A DNA stretch of 64,000 nucleotides from Acidobacteriota bacterium (lineage in GTDB: Bacteria; Acidobacteriota; Terriglobia; Terriglobales; Acidobacteriaceae). Position 1 is the stretch's first letter, and the number at the start of each line of letters is the position of its first letter. Below are positions 8,522 to 17,425 of the stretch, piece by piece. Location of the stretch: the NCBI GenBank assembly GCA_013285705.1, contig JABDHA010000003.1:29532-93531 (forward strand), in the 5' to 3' direction. Under the pieces are notes generated by a model. That model saw only the letters and a program-made list of their open reading frames with translations, made no database searches and was not told the origin of the DNA. Made by a program: the position numbers and the translations under genes.

Positions 8522-8556
8522 GGGCTGCCAGCGTCATTGGCGGCCCTCCTTCTGTC
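8522..8556 (+). terminator. Probable terminator of the ada operon
   Basis: GGGCTGCCA at 8522-8530 pairs with TGGCGGCCC at 8538-8546 (nine pairs, one G-U), with a 7-base loop. A weak pyrimidine-rich tail TCCTTCTGTC follows. It lies 50 bases after the 81-codon gene. Confidence 0.5.
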
Positions 8557-8632
8557 ACTTTCACTGTAGCCGACACCGTCTCAGTAAGACCCCTTGTCCC
8601 TGGATCGTCGGAGCAGTCTCCTACCGAAGTCT

Positions 8633-9389
8633 TTAGAGGACTTCAACTGTACTGACTGGCAGTGAAATAAAGTAGACGACGATCGATATGGATTCGACCA
8701 AGTCATTGCTTCTTCTGCCTGAACATCCAGCTCTCGAGCCCGTCGAACGTTGAACAAGTCTCAGAATTTGGCCCGTCCCGATTTTGTAGTATGTCATGGA
8801 TTGTGCCACTTCTTCGAGTGACAGCGTAGTTGCATGGCGTTCGAACCATGCGAGGATTTGCTGCTCATCGAGAGTGCCCTCCGCTAAGAGATAGTCGGCG
8901 AGGTGATCAATTGCGGCTTCGTCTGCTCTGATCAATCGAGACGCGAGCTTGTAGCCGACATGAGCAAATGTGTTCGTGTCTTTTTAAGACTGCGAACAAG
9001 TCCCCTTTGCACAGCGGCTTCACGCGCCTCCTGCGCGCTCGTCATGTCAGAGTTCAGTTGCTTTGAAATCGACTCCGACAGCGGTTCCGTCGGTGTCTGG
9101 TCAACGATCGTGCCGACATAGACGAAAGCAAACCCCCGTCTTATTAACTTCATATCGTCCCGATACGGTCCTCTGGCTTGTTCCAATCACATGTAGTTCC
9201 GCTTGCTCGCTCGCCCGCATCGACTACACCGATGCGTTCAACGGGAAAGTTCGCACGCAAAGCGACGATCGCGCGTGCAGCAAGATGCCGAGCTGCTTGT
9301 TTTGATCGATGTCGTTCATACTGACTCCATTGTTGGTTCGTCATAACTGCTGCAATCTCGAATACGACACCGTTGATCTGGCGAATCAT
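8633..9389 (-). pseudogene. Broken gene of unknown function
   Basis: Three minus-strand frames join into one protein-like sequence with frame changes near 9180 and near 8955. The first part (9389 downward) contains HLAARAIVALRANFPVERIGV. The middle has KLIRRGFAFVYVGTIVDQ. The end, once the frame is restored, reads YKLASRLIRADEAAIDHLADYLL and then LDEQQILAWFERH. The last block resembles the helical end of M41-type peptidase domains, but this is a weak impression. Two frameshifts make a working product unlikely unless they are sequencing errors. Confidence 0.4.
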
Positions 9390-9768
9390 AGGAAAATGTC
9401 TGTGATACTCTCGCTCACATGAGTGCCAGCGACGACAAGATTATCATCAACAAAACGATACTAGCCCTCCATTCACAGATCGCGGATCTTGACATTGAAA
9501 TTGGCGAAATAGGCAGCGAAAACTCGAAGATGAATTGAACAGACTGAGTTGATTGGCCGCTGACATCCTGATTTCCCATCTCTCCCAACAGGATCCCGCT
9601 AATGTCTGCGCCGCTGATTATAGCTCGGTCAGAAGCCCTCGAAATAATTTGTCTGCAACTCTGCCGAATGTCCCGAGAGGGCGCCCTGAAACATTAATCT
9701 GAGAGCACCCTCGAATGTCTTTGGTCGTCGGTACGGGTTCCTTGTTGCATACTGCTTTTGCCTTGAGC
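9390..9768. other. Gap with one possible tiny ORF
   Basis: A 39-codon plus-strand frame at 9419-9538 starts MSASDDKIIINKTILALHS and is lysine- and isoleucine-rich. It lacks a strong ribosome site and I cannot judge whether it is expressed. Nothing else is recognisable. Confidence 0.25.
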
Positions 9769-10653
9769 TTATATTTTGGCCGATTCGAAGAAATTGCGCA
9801 TCGCTTCTGCAATCTCCTCAACGTGGGTTTCGAGTGCGAAGTGTCCGGCGTCAACGTACTGAACCGTAGCTTTAGGCATGTCCTTCTTAAAGGCTTCTGC
9901 GCCGGCAGGTATGAAGAAGGGATCATTCTTACCCCAGACTGCGAGGAAGGGAGGTTGATGGGCCCGGAAATACTCGTGGAATTTGGGATAGATCGTCACA
10001 TTGTTGCGATAGTCAAAATGCAGATCGAGTTGAATGTCGATGTTCCCGGGGCGCTCGACGAGCGCAATGTCGAGGGTGTAGCTCTCTGGCGAGACCCGGT
10101 CTGGTTCGGGCATGCCCGCGAAGTATTGAAAGCGAATTCCGCCCGCACCAAGAAACCCTCGAATCACTTCGCGATTCTCCGGCGTCTCTTCCTTCCACCA
10201 CTTCTTAAGGGGCTCCCATGGCACTCCCAGGCCCTCTTCATATGCGTTGCCGTTCTGGGAAACGATAGCGGACACGCGCTCGGGACGCGAGAGCGCCAGA
10301 CGCAGTCCAGTGGGAGCGCCAAAGTCGAAGATGTAAAGGGCGTATCGCTTCAAGTTGAGCGCGTCGGTAAACGCACCGATTGTTTTCGCCAGGGAATCGA
10401 AGGTGTACGTGTAGTTCCTCTCGGCAGGCACCTCGGTAAATCCGAAACCGGGGAGATCGGGAGCGATCACTCGGTACTTGTCTCCAAGACGGAGAATCAA
10501 CTCCCTGAATTGAAACGAAGACGTTGGAAATCCGTGGAGCAGCAAAACGACCGGGCCATCCGCCGGCCCCGCTTCACGATAGAAAATGGAAACGCCGTCC
10601 GCGGATACACGGCGCAGGAATGTGTGAGGAATCATGCTCTCGGAAGTTGACAT
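9769..10653 (-). CDS. Alpha/beta hydrolase, haloalkane dehalogenase/epoxide hydrolase-like (copy A)
   Basis: An alpha/beta-hydrolase with the oxyanion motif LLLHGFPTSSFQFREL. The nucleophile elbow carries Asp rather than Ser (LYIFDFGAPTGLRLAL), which places it with haloalkane dehalogenases and epoxide hydrolases. AVWGKNDPFFIP should hold the acid and AGHFALETH the catalytic His. The length of 294 from the ATG at 10653 is normal (an ATG at 10668 is also in frame). It is closely related to the genes at 11287 and 17426. Substrate is unknown. No signal peptide, so cytoplasmic. Confidence 0.85.
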   Translation of the reverse strand: MSTSESMIPHTFLRRVSADGVSIFYREAGPADGPVVLLLHGFPTSSFQFRELILRLGDKYRVIAPDLPGFGFTEVPAERNYTYTFDSLAKTIGAFTDALNLKRYALYIFDFGAPTGLRLALSRPERVSAIVSQNGNAYEEGLGVPWEPLKKWWKEETPENREVIRGFLGAGGIRFQYFAGMPEPDRVSPESYTLDIALVERPGNIDIQLDLHFDYRNNVTIYPKFHEYFRAHQPPFLAVWGKNDPFFIPAGAEAFKKDMPKATVQYVDAGHFALETHVEEIAEAMRNFFESAKI

Positions 10654-10990
10654 AGTGGAAAGCCCCAATCGTGAAGTGTGTTTTGCAATACGTATGAATT
10701 GCCCAAATGAGAGCCTGAAGTAGATGTGGCGGTTACAAAATCTTTAGCGTTGATTCTAAGCAGCCCTGGCGGAGACGCTCTCTTCAGGCCTTTTTGCGAA
10801 TCCACGATGGATACCGATGAACCGAGAAGTAGAGTTCAACTCTGTTAAATAAAATGTAACCCCTCCCAGAAGTGCGGCTCTCATCTCGGACGAAAGATTC
10901 AGTAATTGGTGAACGACCTCTGGTCCCCAAGTGAGGACGGGTCTTACTCGCCGGATGCTAGATATTCAGTCGACGACAGGAGCACGAAAG
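10654..10990. other. Divergent promoter gap
   Basis: It separates the minus-strand hydrolase from the plus-strand XapX gene and presumably carries both promoters. No operator-like repeat stood out. Confidence 0.4.
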
Positions 10991-11290
10991 ATGGGCAAAC
11001 TTGCACTTGGATGCGCATTGTCGCTGGTGATCGGAGCGATGTGCTGCTGGGTAGATATTCCATTACCTAGTCCGCCGAAGATTCAAGGTGCGCTTCTCGT
11101 CGTAGCAATGACCCTGGGGTATCTCGCGACCGATTGGGTCATTGCCAGAAAGATCCCTTCCAGAGGGCCCGCGACGACGCAGTCCCTTTGTGGCGGGCCG
11201 ACGGGAGTTCCGTGTGCCCCGAAGCAGCCGCAAAAAAATAATTGTTGTATTGACCAAAATCAGCAACATCGATCGGAGAAGCCTAAATGA
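10991..11290 (+). CDS. XapX domain (DUF1427) small membrane protein
   Basis: About 99 residues. Two hydrophobic segments (GKLALGCALSLVIGAMCCW and a second around GALLVVAMTLGYLATDWVI) flank the conserved DIPLPSPPKIQGALL. This matches the XapX family of small inner-membrane proteins, whose function is unknown. The ATG at 10991 has AGGAGCACGAAAG ahead of it; an upstream in-frame codon at 10931 lacks this. The tail is polar with several Cys. Its TGA overlaps the next start (ATGA), so it is translationally coupled to the hydrolase at 11287. Confidence 0.75.
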   Translation: MGKLALGCALSLVIGAMCCWVDIPLPSPPKIQGALLVVAMTLGYLATDWVIARKIPSRGPATTQSLCGGPTGVPCAPKQPQKNNCCIDQNQQHRSEKPK

Positions 11291-12177
11291 CGAATACTGC
11301 CACACCGCCATCCCCAACCAAGTCCTATCCCGTCCACTACAAAACCGTAGCCATCGATGAGCAGGAGCTCTTCTACCGTGAAGCAGGCCCAACCGATGCT
11401 CCAGTGATGCTTCTTCTGCACGGGTTTCCGACTTCCTCCAACATGTTTAGGAACCTCATCGCGAAGCTCGCCCCGAACTTTCATGTGATTGCGCCGGATT
11501 ACATTGGATATGGGCTGAGCAGCATGCCCGATCCTAAGACATTTGCGTACACTTTCGAAAACCAAACGAACTTTGTCGAGAAACTGGTAAAGAATCTTGG
11601 ACTGACCAAGTTCATCATGTATGTCATGGATTACGGCGCTCCGATTGGCTATCGTCTCGCATTGCGCCATCCTGAAAAGGTCGCGGCCTTCGTCATACAA
11701 AACGGCAACGCATATGACGGTGGTCTCCTCGACTTTTGGGATCCTATCAAGAAGTACTGGAAGGACCATTCCTCTGAAAGTGAAGCGAGCATCGCGCATC
11801 TAGTCACACTGGACGCGACGAAATGGCAATACCAGAATGGCGTCTCAGACACTTCGCTTCTCGATCCCACAGCGTGGGTCCTGGATCAACACGGGCTCGA
11901 TCGGCCGGACAACGACAGAGTCCAATTCGACATGTTTTATGACTATCGGACGAATGTTCCCCTTTATCCCCAATTTCAGGAGTTCTTCCGCAAATACCAG
12001 CCGCGGACATTGATTATCTGGGGAGAGAAGGATTTCATCTTCCCACCACCAGGCGCTGAGGCCTACAAGCAGGACCTGAAGAACCTCGAAATGTATATGC
12101 TCCCGACGGGCCATTTCGCGCTCGAGACGCACTGCGACGAAATTGCGCATCACATCAACCGGTTCTTCCATAAGTAG
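11287..12177 (+). CDS. Alpha/beta hydrolase, haloalkane dehalogenase/epoxide hydrolase-like (copy B)
   Basis: Same family as the genes at 9769 and 17426. The oxyanion motif is LLLHGFPTSSNMFRN. The Asp nucleophile lies in MYVMDYGAPIGYRLAL, the likely acid in IIWGEKDFIFPPPGAEA, and the catalytic His in PTGHFALETHCDEIAHH. It is 296 residues long, complete and cytoplasmic, and coupled to the XapX gene by an ATGA overlap. The partner suggests a small organic compound crossing the membrane, but that is inference. Confidence 0.85.
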   Translation: MTNTATPPSPTKSYPVHYKTVAIDEQELFYREAGPTDAPVMLLLHGFPTSSNMFRNLIAKLAPNFHVIAPDYIGYGLSSMPDPKTFAYTFENQTNFVEKLVKNLGLTKFIMYVMDYGAPIGYRLALRHPEKVAAFVIQNGNAYDGGLLDFWDPIKKYWKDHSSESEASIAHLVTLDATKWQYQNGVSDTSLLDPTAWVLDQHGLDRPDNDRVQFDMFYDYRTNVPLYPQFQEFFRKYQPRTLIIWGEKDFIFPPPGAEAYKQDLKNLEMYMLPTGHFALETHCDEIAHHINRFFHK

Positions 12178-12245
12178 GCATCCGTGCCTCAGACGTAGAT
12201 TCGCACTTGCCTGGCTCATAAACTTGTCATCTGAAAGGCAATTCG

Positions 12246-12275
12246 CTTCGAGCGCCTTCACCTGAAGGCGCGAAG
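12246..12275. terminator. Hairpin between convergent genes
   Basis: GCGCCTT (12252-12258) pairs with AAGGCGC (12265-12271) and can be extended by CTTC/GAAG with a bulge. It lies between the end of the hydrolase (12177) and the end of the minus-strand ferredoxin remnant. There is no T tract on either side, so termination is only suggested by position. Confidence 0.3.
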
Positions 12276-12289
12276 AAGGCTTACAGGGC

Positions 12290-12600
12290 TTACAGATCTA
12301 ATTCGACATCTGACGTCGGGCTCGAGCAGCAGATAAGAGCCCGGTCGGAAGTGAGGGTATCGATAGTATCCGGGAGTAGCTCAATTCTCCACTGATGACC
12401 CCACTCTCACAGTTATGACACATTCCTGAGCGGCACGACCAACGCACAGGAACGTCACATGCTTCCGCGGCCTCAAGCAGATTATGAAAGCGCGAGCTCC
12501 AATGGAAGGCAACTCCGCTCTTGACCAAGGTTACGAGAGGGCCGGATTTCGCAGCATCTTGCGGTGGGTGTGGTTTGGAAAGCGGAGACGGAGACTGACC
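12290..12600 (-). pseudogene. 2Fe-2S ferredoxin-domain C-terminal remnant
   Basis: Joining two minus-strand frames gives a plant-type 2Fe-2S domain. VTLVKSGVAFHW leads to the cluster loop RWSCRSGMCHNCESGVISG (C-x4-C-x2-C), and after a frame change near 12380 the end reads DRALICCSSP then SDVELDL with a TAA at 12290-12292, which supplies the last cysteine. This is the C-terminal domain of flavodoxin-reductase- or MOSC-linked electron-transfer proteins. The catalytic N-terminal part is missing and one frameshift is present, so the gene is dead. Confidence 0.7.
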
Positions 12601-12801
12601 CGTTGATGCGGCGGCTGTCGTTCGCAAGAGATGTGGGGAGCAACGATCATCGCTGGGTTCAAAGCAAAGTTGAGATGAGATCACTCGAGATTGCCCACTG
12701 CAGGCACTGCGACTGGTGCGGGGGCATTCGGCCGCAGTGATTTCGAGATCCACTTCATGGATAGGTCACGTTGATTTAAAACGACGGCTCAGCAGCCATC
12801 A

Positions 12802-13434
12802 CTACATCTCAAGCAAACCTCTACGGACCGCTAACGTCACAGCGTGTGTTCGGTCTCTCGCCTGAAGCTTCTCCGCGATGTTTTTGATATGGAAGTTCAC
12901 TGTCGTCTCTGAAATCCCTAACTGATCTCCTATCTGCTTGTTTTTCGTGCCGTCTCGGATGAGCGATAGCACTTCGGTCTCGCGGAGAGTGAGTTCTTCC
13001 TCCCCCCAGTGTTCCGCAACGACGCCAGCAACTTCTGGAGGAATGTATTTTTTTCCTTTGTAGACGGTGCGGATGCTCTTAATCAACTCATCTTTGGATG
13101 TGCTCTTCAAGACGTAAGCAGCGGCTCCAGCGCGTAGGGCGCGTTGGATCTCTATGTCTCCCCTTGATGTTGTCAGCATGATGATTCGGGCGTTGGGAGA
13201 TTGTTTGCGGATTGTCATCAGGGTTTCGGTGCCGGTCGCACCTGGAAGCCTCTGGTCCATCAGAACAACATCTGGCCTAAGACGGCGGTATTCACTTATT
13301 GCCTCGTCAGCAGTTTCCGCTTGAGCAACCAGTTCCATATCTGGTTGAGAAGATATAAGTGTCTCCAGACCGCCCCGAAAGATCGGATGGTCCTCAACCG
13401 TCATAACTCGTATTCGCTTTCCGGTGGTCATCAA
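12802..13434 (-). CDS. NarL/FixJ-type response regulator (copy 1)
   Basis: A receiver domain (acidic pair Glu14/Asp15, phosphorylation site Asp60 in VVLMDQRLPG, conserved Lys in AYVLKSTSKDELI) is followed by a LuxR-type HTH (LTLRETEVLSLIRDG, then LGISETTVNFHIKNIAEKL). It should be phosphorylated by a histidine kinase and activate transcription. No kinase gene lies next to it. It is a close paralogue of the regulator at 14959-15585, with near-identical HTH. It runs in the same direction as the DUF417 gene, 92 bases downstream of it. Confidence 0.9.
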   Translation of the reverse strand: MMTTGKRIRVMTVEDHPIFRGGLETLISSQPDMELVAQAETADEAISEYRRLRPDVVLMDQRLPGATGTETLMTIRKQSPNARIIMLTTSRGDIEIQRALRAGAAAYVLKSTSKDELIKSIRTVYKGKKYIPPEVAGVVAEHWGEEELTLRETEVLSLIRDGTKNKQIGDQLGISETTVNFHIKNIAEKLQARDRTHAVTLAVRRGLLEM

Positions 13435-13526
13435 GTTGCTGAATCATGCCTGCGAATCACAAATTGCCTTCCTAACAGTTGGCGCCAACCATATTCACAC
13501 TCGAAGAGAAGAACGTCGCGTCGACG

Positions 13527-14042
13527 CTAGAAGATACTTCTTGTGTCTGCCGGCAGAGAATAAGCGGCCTTTAGAGAATCGGCTAAGGTCCAAAACGAGG
13601 CACCAAGCAAGACAAAGTCTTTGATCAGAAACTCGCCGACGCCACCGGACAGAGCCGGAAATCCGCCGAGGCTTGGTTCCCAGCCTGGCGTTGTGATAAT
13701 AAAGGAGAGCGTTGTCAGAAACATGCATATGGCGCCCAGACTTCCGACGGCCGAAGCGCGCGGGAACCAAGGCCTTACCGCGAGCAACGCAACGATGACA
13801 AGCTCTGTCACCCCGATGATCATCGTGAAGTGATCAACACTCCAAAGGCTGTATCCCCAACTCAGAAGAGGGCTGTGGGCAATCAATGGCTGAATGCCCA
13901 CGGCCTCATAGTGCGTCGCTTTCATCGCGCCAATCCACCCAATCGCAACGACCAATCCATAACGGAGGAGCAGCCTGGCTGTCAATTCGATCCCAGCCAC
14001 CCGGCGTGCCACGACGTACGATTCTGGAGCTGATTTGTTCAT
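13527..14042 (-). CDS. DUF417 (YkgB/RclC-type) inner-membrane protein
   Basis: A 171-residue protein with about four membrane segments (LLLRYGLVVAIGWIGAMK, then MIIGVTELVIVALLAV, AVGSLGAICMFLTTLSFI and a C-terminal one). KATHYEAVGIQPLIAHSPLL and the TTPGWEPSLGGFPALSG stretch are typical of the DUF417 family. In E. coli the relative RclC supports survival of reactive chlorine stress. The ATG at 14042 has AAAGGA upstream and is preferred to the codon at 14069. It is probably co-transcribed with the response regulator that follows. Confidence 0.8.
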   Translation of the reverse strand: MNKSAPESYVVARRVAGIELTARLLLRYGLVVAIGWIGAMKATHYEAVGIQPLIAHSPLLSWGYSLWSVDHFTMIIGVTELVIVALLAVRPWFPRASAVGSLGAICMFLTTLSFIITTPGWEPSLGGFPALSGGVGEFLIKDFVLLGASFWTLADSLKAAYSLPADTRSIF

Positions 14043-14472
14043 TGATGTCCTTTCGCCTCGAACAGCCATACGCTCCTGTCATCCTATTCTTAATGCCAAG
14101 GATGCCAGTTCAACACGCGCGGGGCACATTCCTTCTCTCCTTTCGTATTCTGCCGACTAGCGATGGCAAGCGTCTTCCGAAAACGTGCAGTAGTCAGCCT
14201 GTAGTTTCTTTAGGCCTCAACAGAGTGTCTTGCGAGAAGTTCTCAGCGGGGCAACAGATCAAGGTCGGATATACCTGTATAAAACACAGGTTTTGAACTG
14301 GAACAATTTCGGTTTCTGATCTCTGAGCTTGAAGTTAAATAGACAGAACGATTCATGTTCTTTGTGCTGGATGACGCCGTGGTCACGCGGAACATTGATC
14401 AGACGAAGCGCCTGAATACGATCAGATGAACGCTGAGATCCGTCAGCCGATGCACAACTTCGAGGTAGATTC
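14043..14472. other. Divergent promoter gap with a small inverted repeat
   Basis: It separates the minus-strand DUF417 gene from the plus-strand acetyltransferase. ACCTGT (14273-14278) and ACAGGT (14286-14291) form a perfect 6-bp inverted repeat with a 7-base spacer, a possible operator. No gene is visible. Confidence 0.35.
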
Positions 14473-14787
14473 ATGACTGAAACGACGGAAGCAATGAAGG
14501 GCAAATTCGAAATCGAACGGGATGGCGGTGTCTCATTTCTCGCCTACGAAACTGACGGCGAAGGATGGATATCCCTTCTCTATACGGAAGTTCCTCCAGC
14601 GCTCCGCGGTCGTGGCATAGCGAATGAGCTTGCTCGGATGGGGCTCGAGTACGCAAAGGCCCATAAGCTTAAGGTGGATATCGTCTGCCCTATCGTCTTT
14701 CATTTCCTCACCAAAAATCCCGAGTACAAGTCTTTGGTCGGGATTCGTGGTTACCAACCAGCGAAACCTGAGTCGACACAACTTTAA
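14473..14787 (+). CDS. YidJ/YjdJ-type small GNAT acetyltransferase
   Basis: A 104-residue protein of the compact GNAT branch. FEIERDGGVSFLAYE is the first strand pair, TEVPPALRGRGIANELARM is the acetyl-CoA loop, and VDIVCPIVFHFLTKNPEY matches the conserved C-P-x-V-x-x-F-x-x-x-x-P-E-Y end. Substrates of this branch are not well known. It starts with an ATG after AGGTAGATTC and stands alone. Confidence 0.8.
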   Translation: MTETTEAMKGKFEIERDGGVSFLAYETDGEGWISLLYTEVPPALRGRGIANELARMGLEYAKAHKLKVDIVCPIVFHFLTKNPEYKSLVGIRGYQPAKPESTQL

Positions 14788-14958
14788 CGGAACAATGATT
14801 GTCAGATTAACCGCTGGGCCTCGTAACCTGGGCGGCATTGTAGTGCCTGTAGAACGCGATGCTGCAGACCGATGTCACGAGAAGATCAATCAGCGCTGCG
14901 CAACTTCCGGGATTTAGAGCACGCTGAGTCTAACTTGCCACTCTGAGTGCAGGCGTCC

Positions 14959-15585
14959 TTACATGTGCAGCAGACCTCTTCGCAGAGCGACCGTCACCGC
15001 ATGGGTCCTATCATTCGCCTCGAGCTTGTCGACGACATTTTTGATGTGGAAACTCACGGTCGTTTCAGATATTCCGAGGTCTCCGGCAATTTGTTTGTTG
15101 CGCAGGCCATTGCAGATAAGTCGAAGAACATCCAGTTCACGGGGTGTCAGGTCCTCATGGCCAAGGTGCTCCGCCAATCTGGTCGCGATGTTTGCAGGAA
15201 TACACTTGCGGCCGCTGTGCACCTTGCGGATGATATCGAGCAGCTCGTTCTTCTCGATACTCTTGAGCACATACGCCAGGGCACCAGCGCGTAGAGCATG
15301 TTGGATTTCTATGTCCCCGTCGAACGTCGCGAGCATGATGATCTTTGCTTTTGGGAATTCGCCTCGAATGGTACACATTGTCTCGATTCCCGAACAACTC
15401 GGCAGCCGTCGATCGATGAGCGTTACATCCGGCTGATGTCGACGAAATTCCTCGATCGCCTCAGCCGAGTCAGATGCCTGAGCGACGTTCAGCATGTCGG
15501 GCTGCGTCGCAATAATCATTCCTAAACCTTCCCGATAAACGGGCATGTCGTCGACCGTAAGGATTCTGATTTGTCCCGACACCAT
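14959..15585 (-). CDS. NarL/FixJ-type response regulator (copy 2)
   Basis: A receiver domain with Asp58 (VTLIDRRLPSC) and the conserved Lys in AYVLKSIEKNELL, followed by a LuxR-type HTH (LTPRELDVLRLICNGLRNKQ, LGISETTVSFHIKNVVDKL). It is complete at 208 residues, with GAGAGG ahead of the ATG. It ends RTHAVTVALRRGLLHM, almost the same as copy 1 at 12802, so the two arose by duplication. No sensor kinase is adjacent. It is divergent from the ECF sigma gene at 15954. Confidence 0.9.
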   Translation of the reverse strand: MVSGQIRILTVDDMPVYREGLGMIIATQPDMLNVAQASDSAEAIEEFRRHQPDVTLIDRRLPSCSGIETMCTIRGEFPKAKIIMLATFDGDIEIQHALRAGALAYVLKSIEKNELLDIIRKVHSGRKCIPANIATRLAEHLGHEDLTPRELDVLRLICNGLRNKQIAGDLGISETTVSFHIKNVVDKLEANDRTHAVTVALRRGLLHM

Positions 15586-15953
15586 GCCAACCTCTCTTCC
15601 AATTCCTGCTGCTCTTCCAGCCTCCTAGACCTGCACAAATTACAGTGTCGAACCTGATGTTTTTCAGGTGTGCCCGGCTCTTATCTCAGCGCACACTCAG
15701 AAGTGTTCCTGACCGGCATCGCTTGAATTATTGCTGAACCGGCTCGATGAACAGGAGGGGCAAACAGCTCCAACTCACTCTTAGTTTAGTGGAGATAAAT
15801 ACGCTCCGGAGTGACTGACCACGACGCCACAACAGGAACAGACCAAACGGTAATTTGAGACAAAAATACGAAGACAGAGAGGCGCTCAACTCGGTCGTAT
15901 CCCTTGAATTGTCGAAGTGGAACATCGCGTGAGGCGTCGGTCCAACCATCACT
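15586..15953. other. Divergent promoter gap
   Basis: No gene is visible between the response regulator (minus) and the sigma factor (plus). It probably carries both promoters. No clear operator was seen. Confidence 0.4.
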
Positions 15954-16790
15954 ATGAGAGCAAGCATGTGCATTGAAACGCCCACGGTCAGCGATGAAAC
16001 CAGACTTATTTCGCTTATAGTTTCTGGGGAGGCAGACCTCTTCTATGACCTGATCCGCCCCCATGAACACCGGCTTCGCCGCGTGGCGCTCGCAGTGGTT
16101 AGGAATGAGACCGATGCCGAAGACGTCGTTCAGGAGACACTTCTGAAAGCCTTTCTAAATCTGAGCGGATTTCGAGCCGACTCAAGATTGAGGACGTGGC
16201 TCATCAGCATCGCGCTTAACGAGGCAAAGGGCCATCTGCGCCGTCGTGGACTCCTCGCTTTTGAGCCAATCGAAGCCTATTGCGATCGTTTTTGGAGTGC
16301 CACAGACAAGCTGTCCAATCCGTATTGCATGACTGAGCAAACCCAGGTCAAAGAGATCGTCTCGCGGGCACTGTCGGGACTTCACCCCCGCTATCGGAAC
16401 ATTTACTGTCTCCGCGAAGTTCACGAGTTATCAACACAGAAAGCCGCTGAACAGTTGGGAATCTCACTTTCCGTAGCAAAGACTCGGCTCCACCGTGCGC
16501 GCCACCTTCTTCAGGAGCGTCTGAATGTGCTGATGGGTTTCCCGGTGAAACACCGCGGTCATCCTTCTTACATTTCTACCCGTAACGCTGAATCTTCACG
16601 GTCTGTAGCGAAGCGATGCGAGGTAGCTCCACGCGAGACCTCAGACCATAAAAAGCGAGATACTGCTGCATCCGAATCGAGCGGTGGCCATCAAATCGCA
16701 GATCAAGACTGCGTGCGAGCGCCGCTCATCTACGATGTCGGGTTTCAAACAATTGGAGCTACCTTTTCGGAGGATACAGCACATGTCTGA
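15954..16790 (+). CDS. ECF-type RNA polymerase sigma factor with C-terminal extension
   Basis: Region 2 is clear (RRVALAVVRNETDAEDVVQE, LLKAFLNLSGF, LRTWLISIALNEAKGHLRRR), and so is region 4 (LPRYRN-like LHPRYRNIYCLREVHELS, QLGISLSVAKTRLHRARHLL). These end near residue 195. A further 80 residues are polar, low in recognisable motifs and run up against a decayed AraC gene whose start overlaps the end of this frame. The extension may be read-through into former AraC sequence rather than a true domain. An alternative start is the ATG at 15966. No anti-sigma gene is adjacent. Confidence 0.8.
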   Translation: MRASMCIETPTVSDETRLISLIVSGEADLFYDLIRPHEHRLRRVALAVVRNETDAEDVVQETLLKAFLNLSGFRADSRLRTWLISIALNEAKGHLRRRGLLAFEPIEAYCDRFWSATDKLSNPYCMTEQTQVKEIVSRALSGLHPRYRNIYCLREVHELSTQKAAEQLGISLSVAKTRLHRARHLLQERLNVLMGFPVKHRGHPSYISTRNAESSRSVAKRCEVAPRETSDHKKRDTAASESSGGHQIADQDCVRAPLIYDVGFQTIGATFSEDTAHV

Positions 16791-17213
16791 TACGGAACAG
16801 ACGATTCTTTCAGCCCTTCAGTTGTATGGCGAAAGCCTCACCGCCGCATTGTTCGCGGCGTTCTTCAGTGCGTGGCGAAACAAGAGCCTACCTGGGTGGG
16901 GTCAGGCTTCGCAAGCCGGCGACTGCGGCGTTCCACCAAGTACATGCAGGCACATTTAATTGAAGACATCAGCCTTGCTGAGATCGCGAAGGTTACAAAA
17001 CTATCTCAATCCCAGTTTGCTCGGGCATTTCGTGACTCGACAGGTTTACCTCCTTATCGATACATCCTTCGATCACGTGTCCAACGTGCTGAACAAATGA
17101 TTGCGACAACTAAGCTATCCAACTGCGAGATCGCTACAAACGTAAGCTTCGTAGATCAGAGTCATTTCACCAAAGCATTTCGTCGTTTTGTTGGAGCGAC
17201 GCCAAAGAGGTGA
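16782..17213 (+). pseudogene. Truncated, frameshifted AraC-family regulator
   Basis: The C-terminal HTH pair is clear (YMQAHLIEDISLAEIAK, LSQSQFARAFRDSTGLPPY, and FVDQSHFTKAFRRFVG). The upstream part (ALQLYGESLTAALFAAFF) matches the region just before the HTH in the intact relatives at 3579 and 37219. It is in another frame, with the shift near 16870. The N-terminal sensor domain is absent. The last codons end shortly after TPKR, where relatives continue TPxxWR. Confidence 0.75.
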
Positions 17214-17425
17214 CGAGAGGATCGCCAGGGCTGAACGAGGGTTCAATTCCCTCAGGGGCTTAACCGTGTTCTGCCACTCGACTTTGCGATGGCAAGAGAC
17301 CGTCTAAGCATACGAAATATTTTGTAACCTTGATATAGTCTCCAACTCCAATCTGCGTCTCGGTTGTCTGGCGAAGCCGTGAACAAAAGAGATCTGCCTT
17401 TTTGGGCGAGGAGATGGGAACTAAT

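Noticed and set aside
9715..10650. Plus-strand open frame of 311 codons
   Set aside because: It is antisense to the complete alpha/beta hydrolase with all catalytic motifs on the minus strand, and has no family motif of its own.
17237..17253. GAGGGTTCAATTCCCTC, which looks like the T arm of a tRNA
   Set aside because: No anticodon arm, D arm, matching acceptor strand or CCA was found around it, so it is chance or at most a very old attachment-site remnant.
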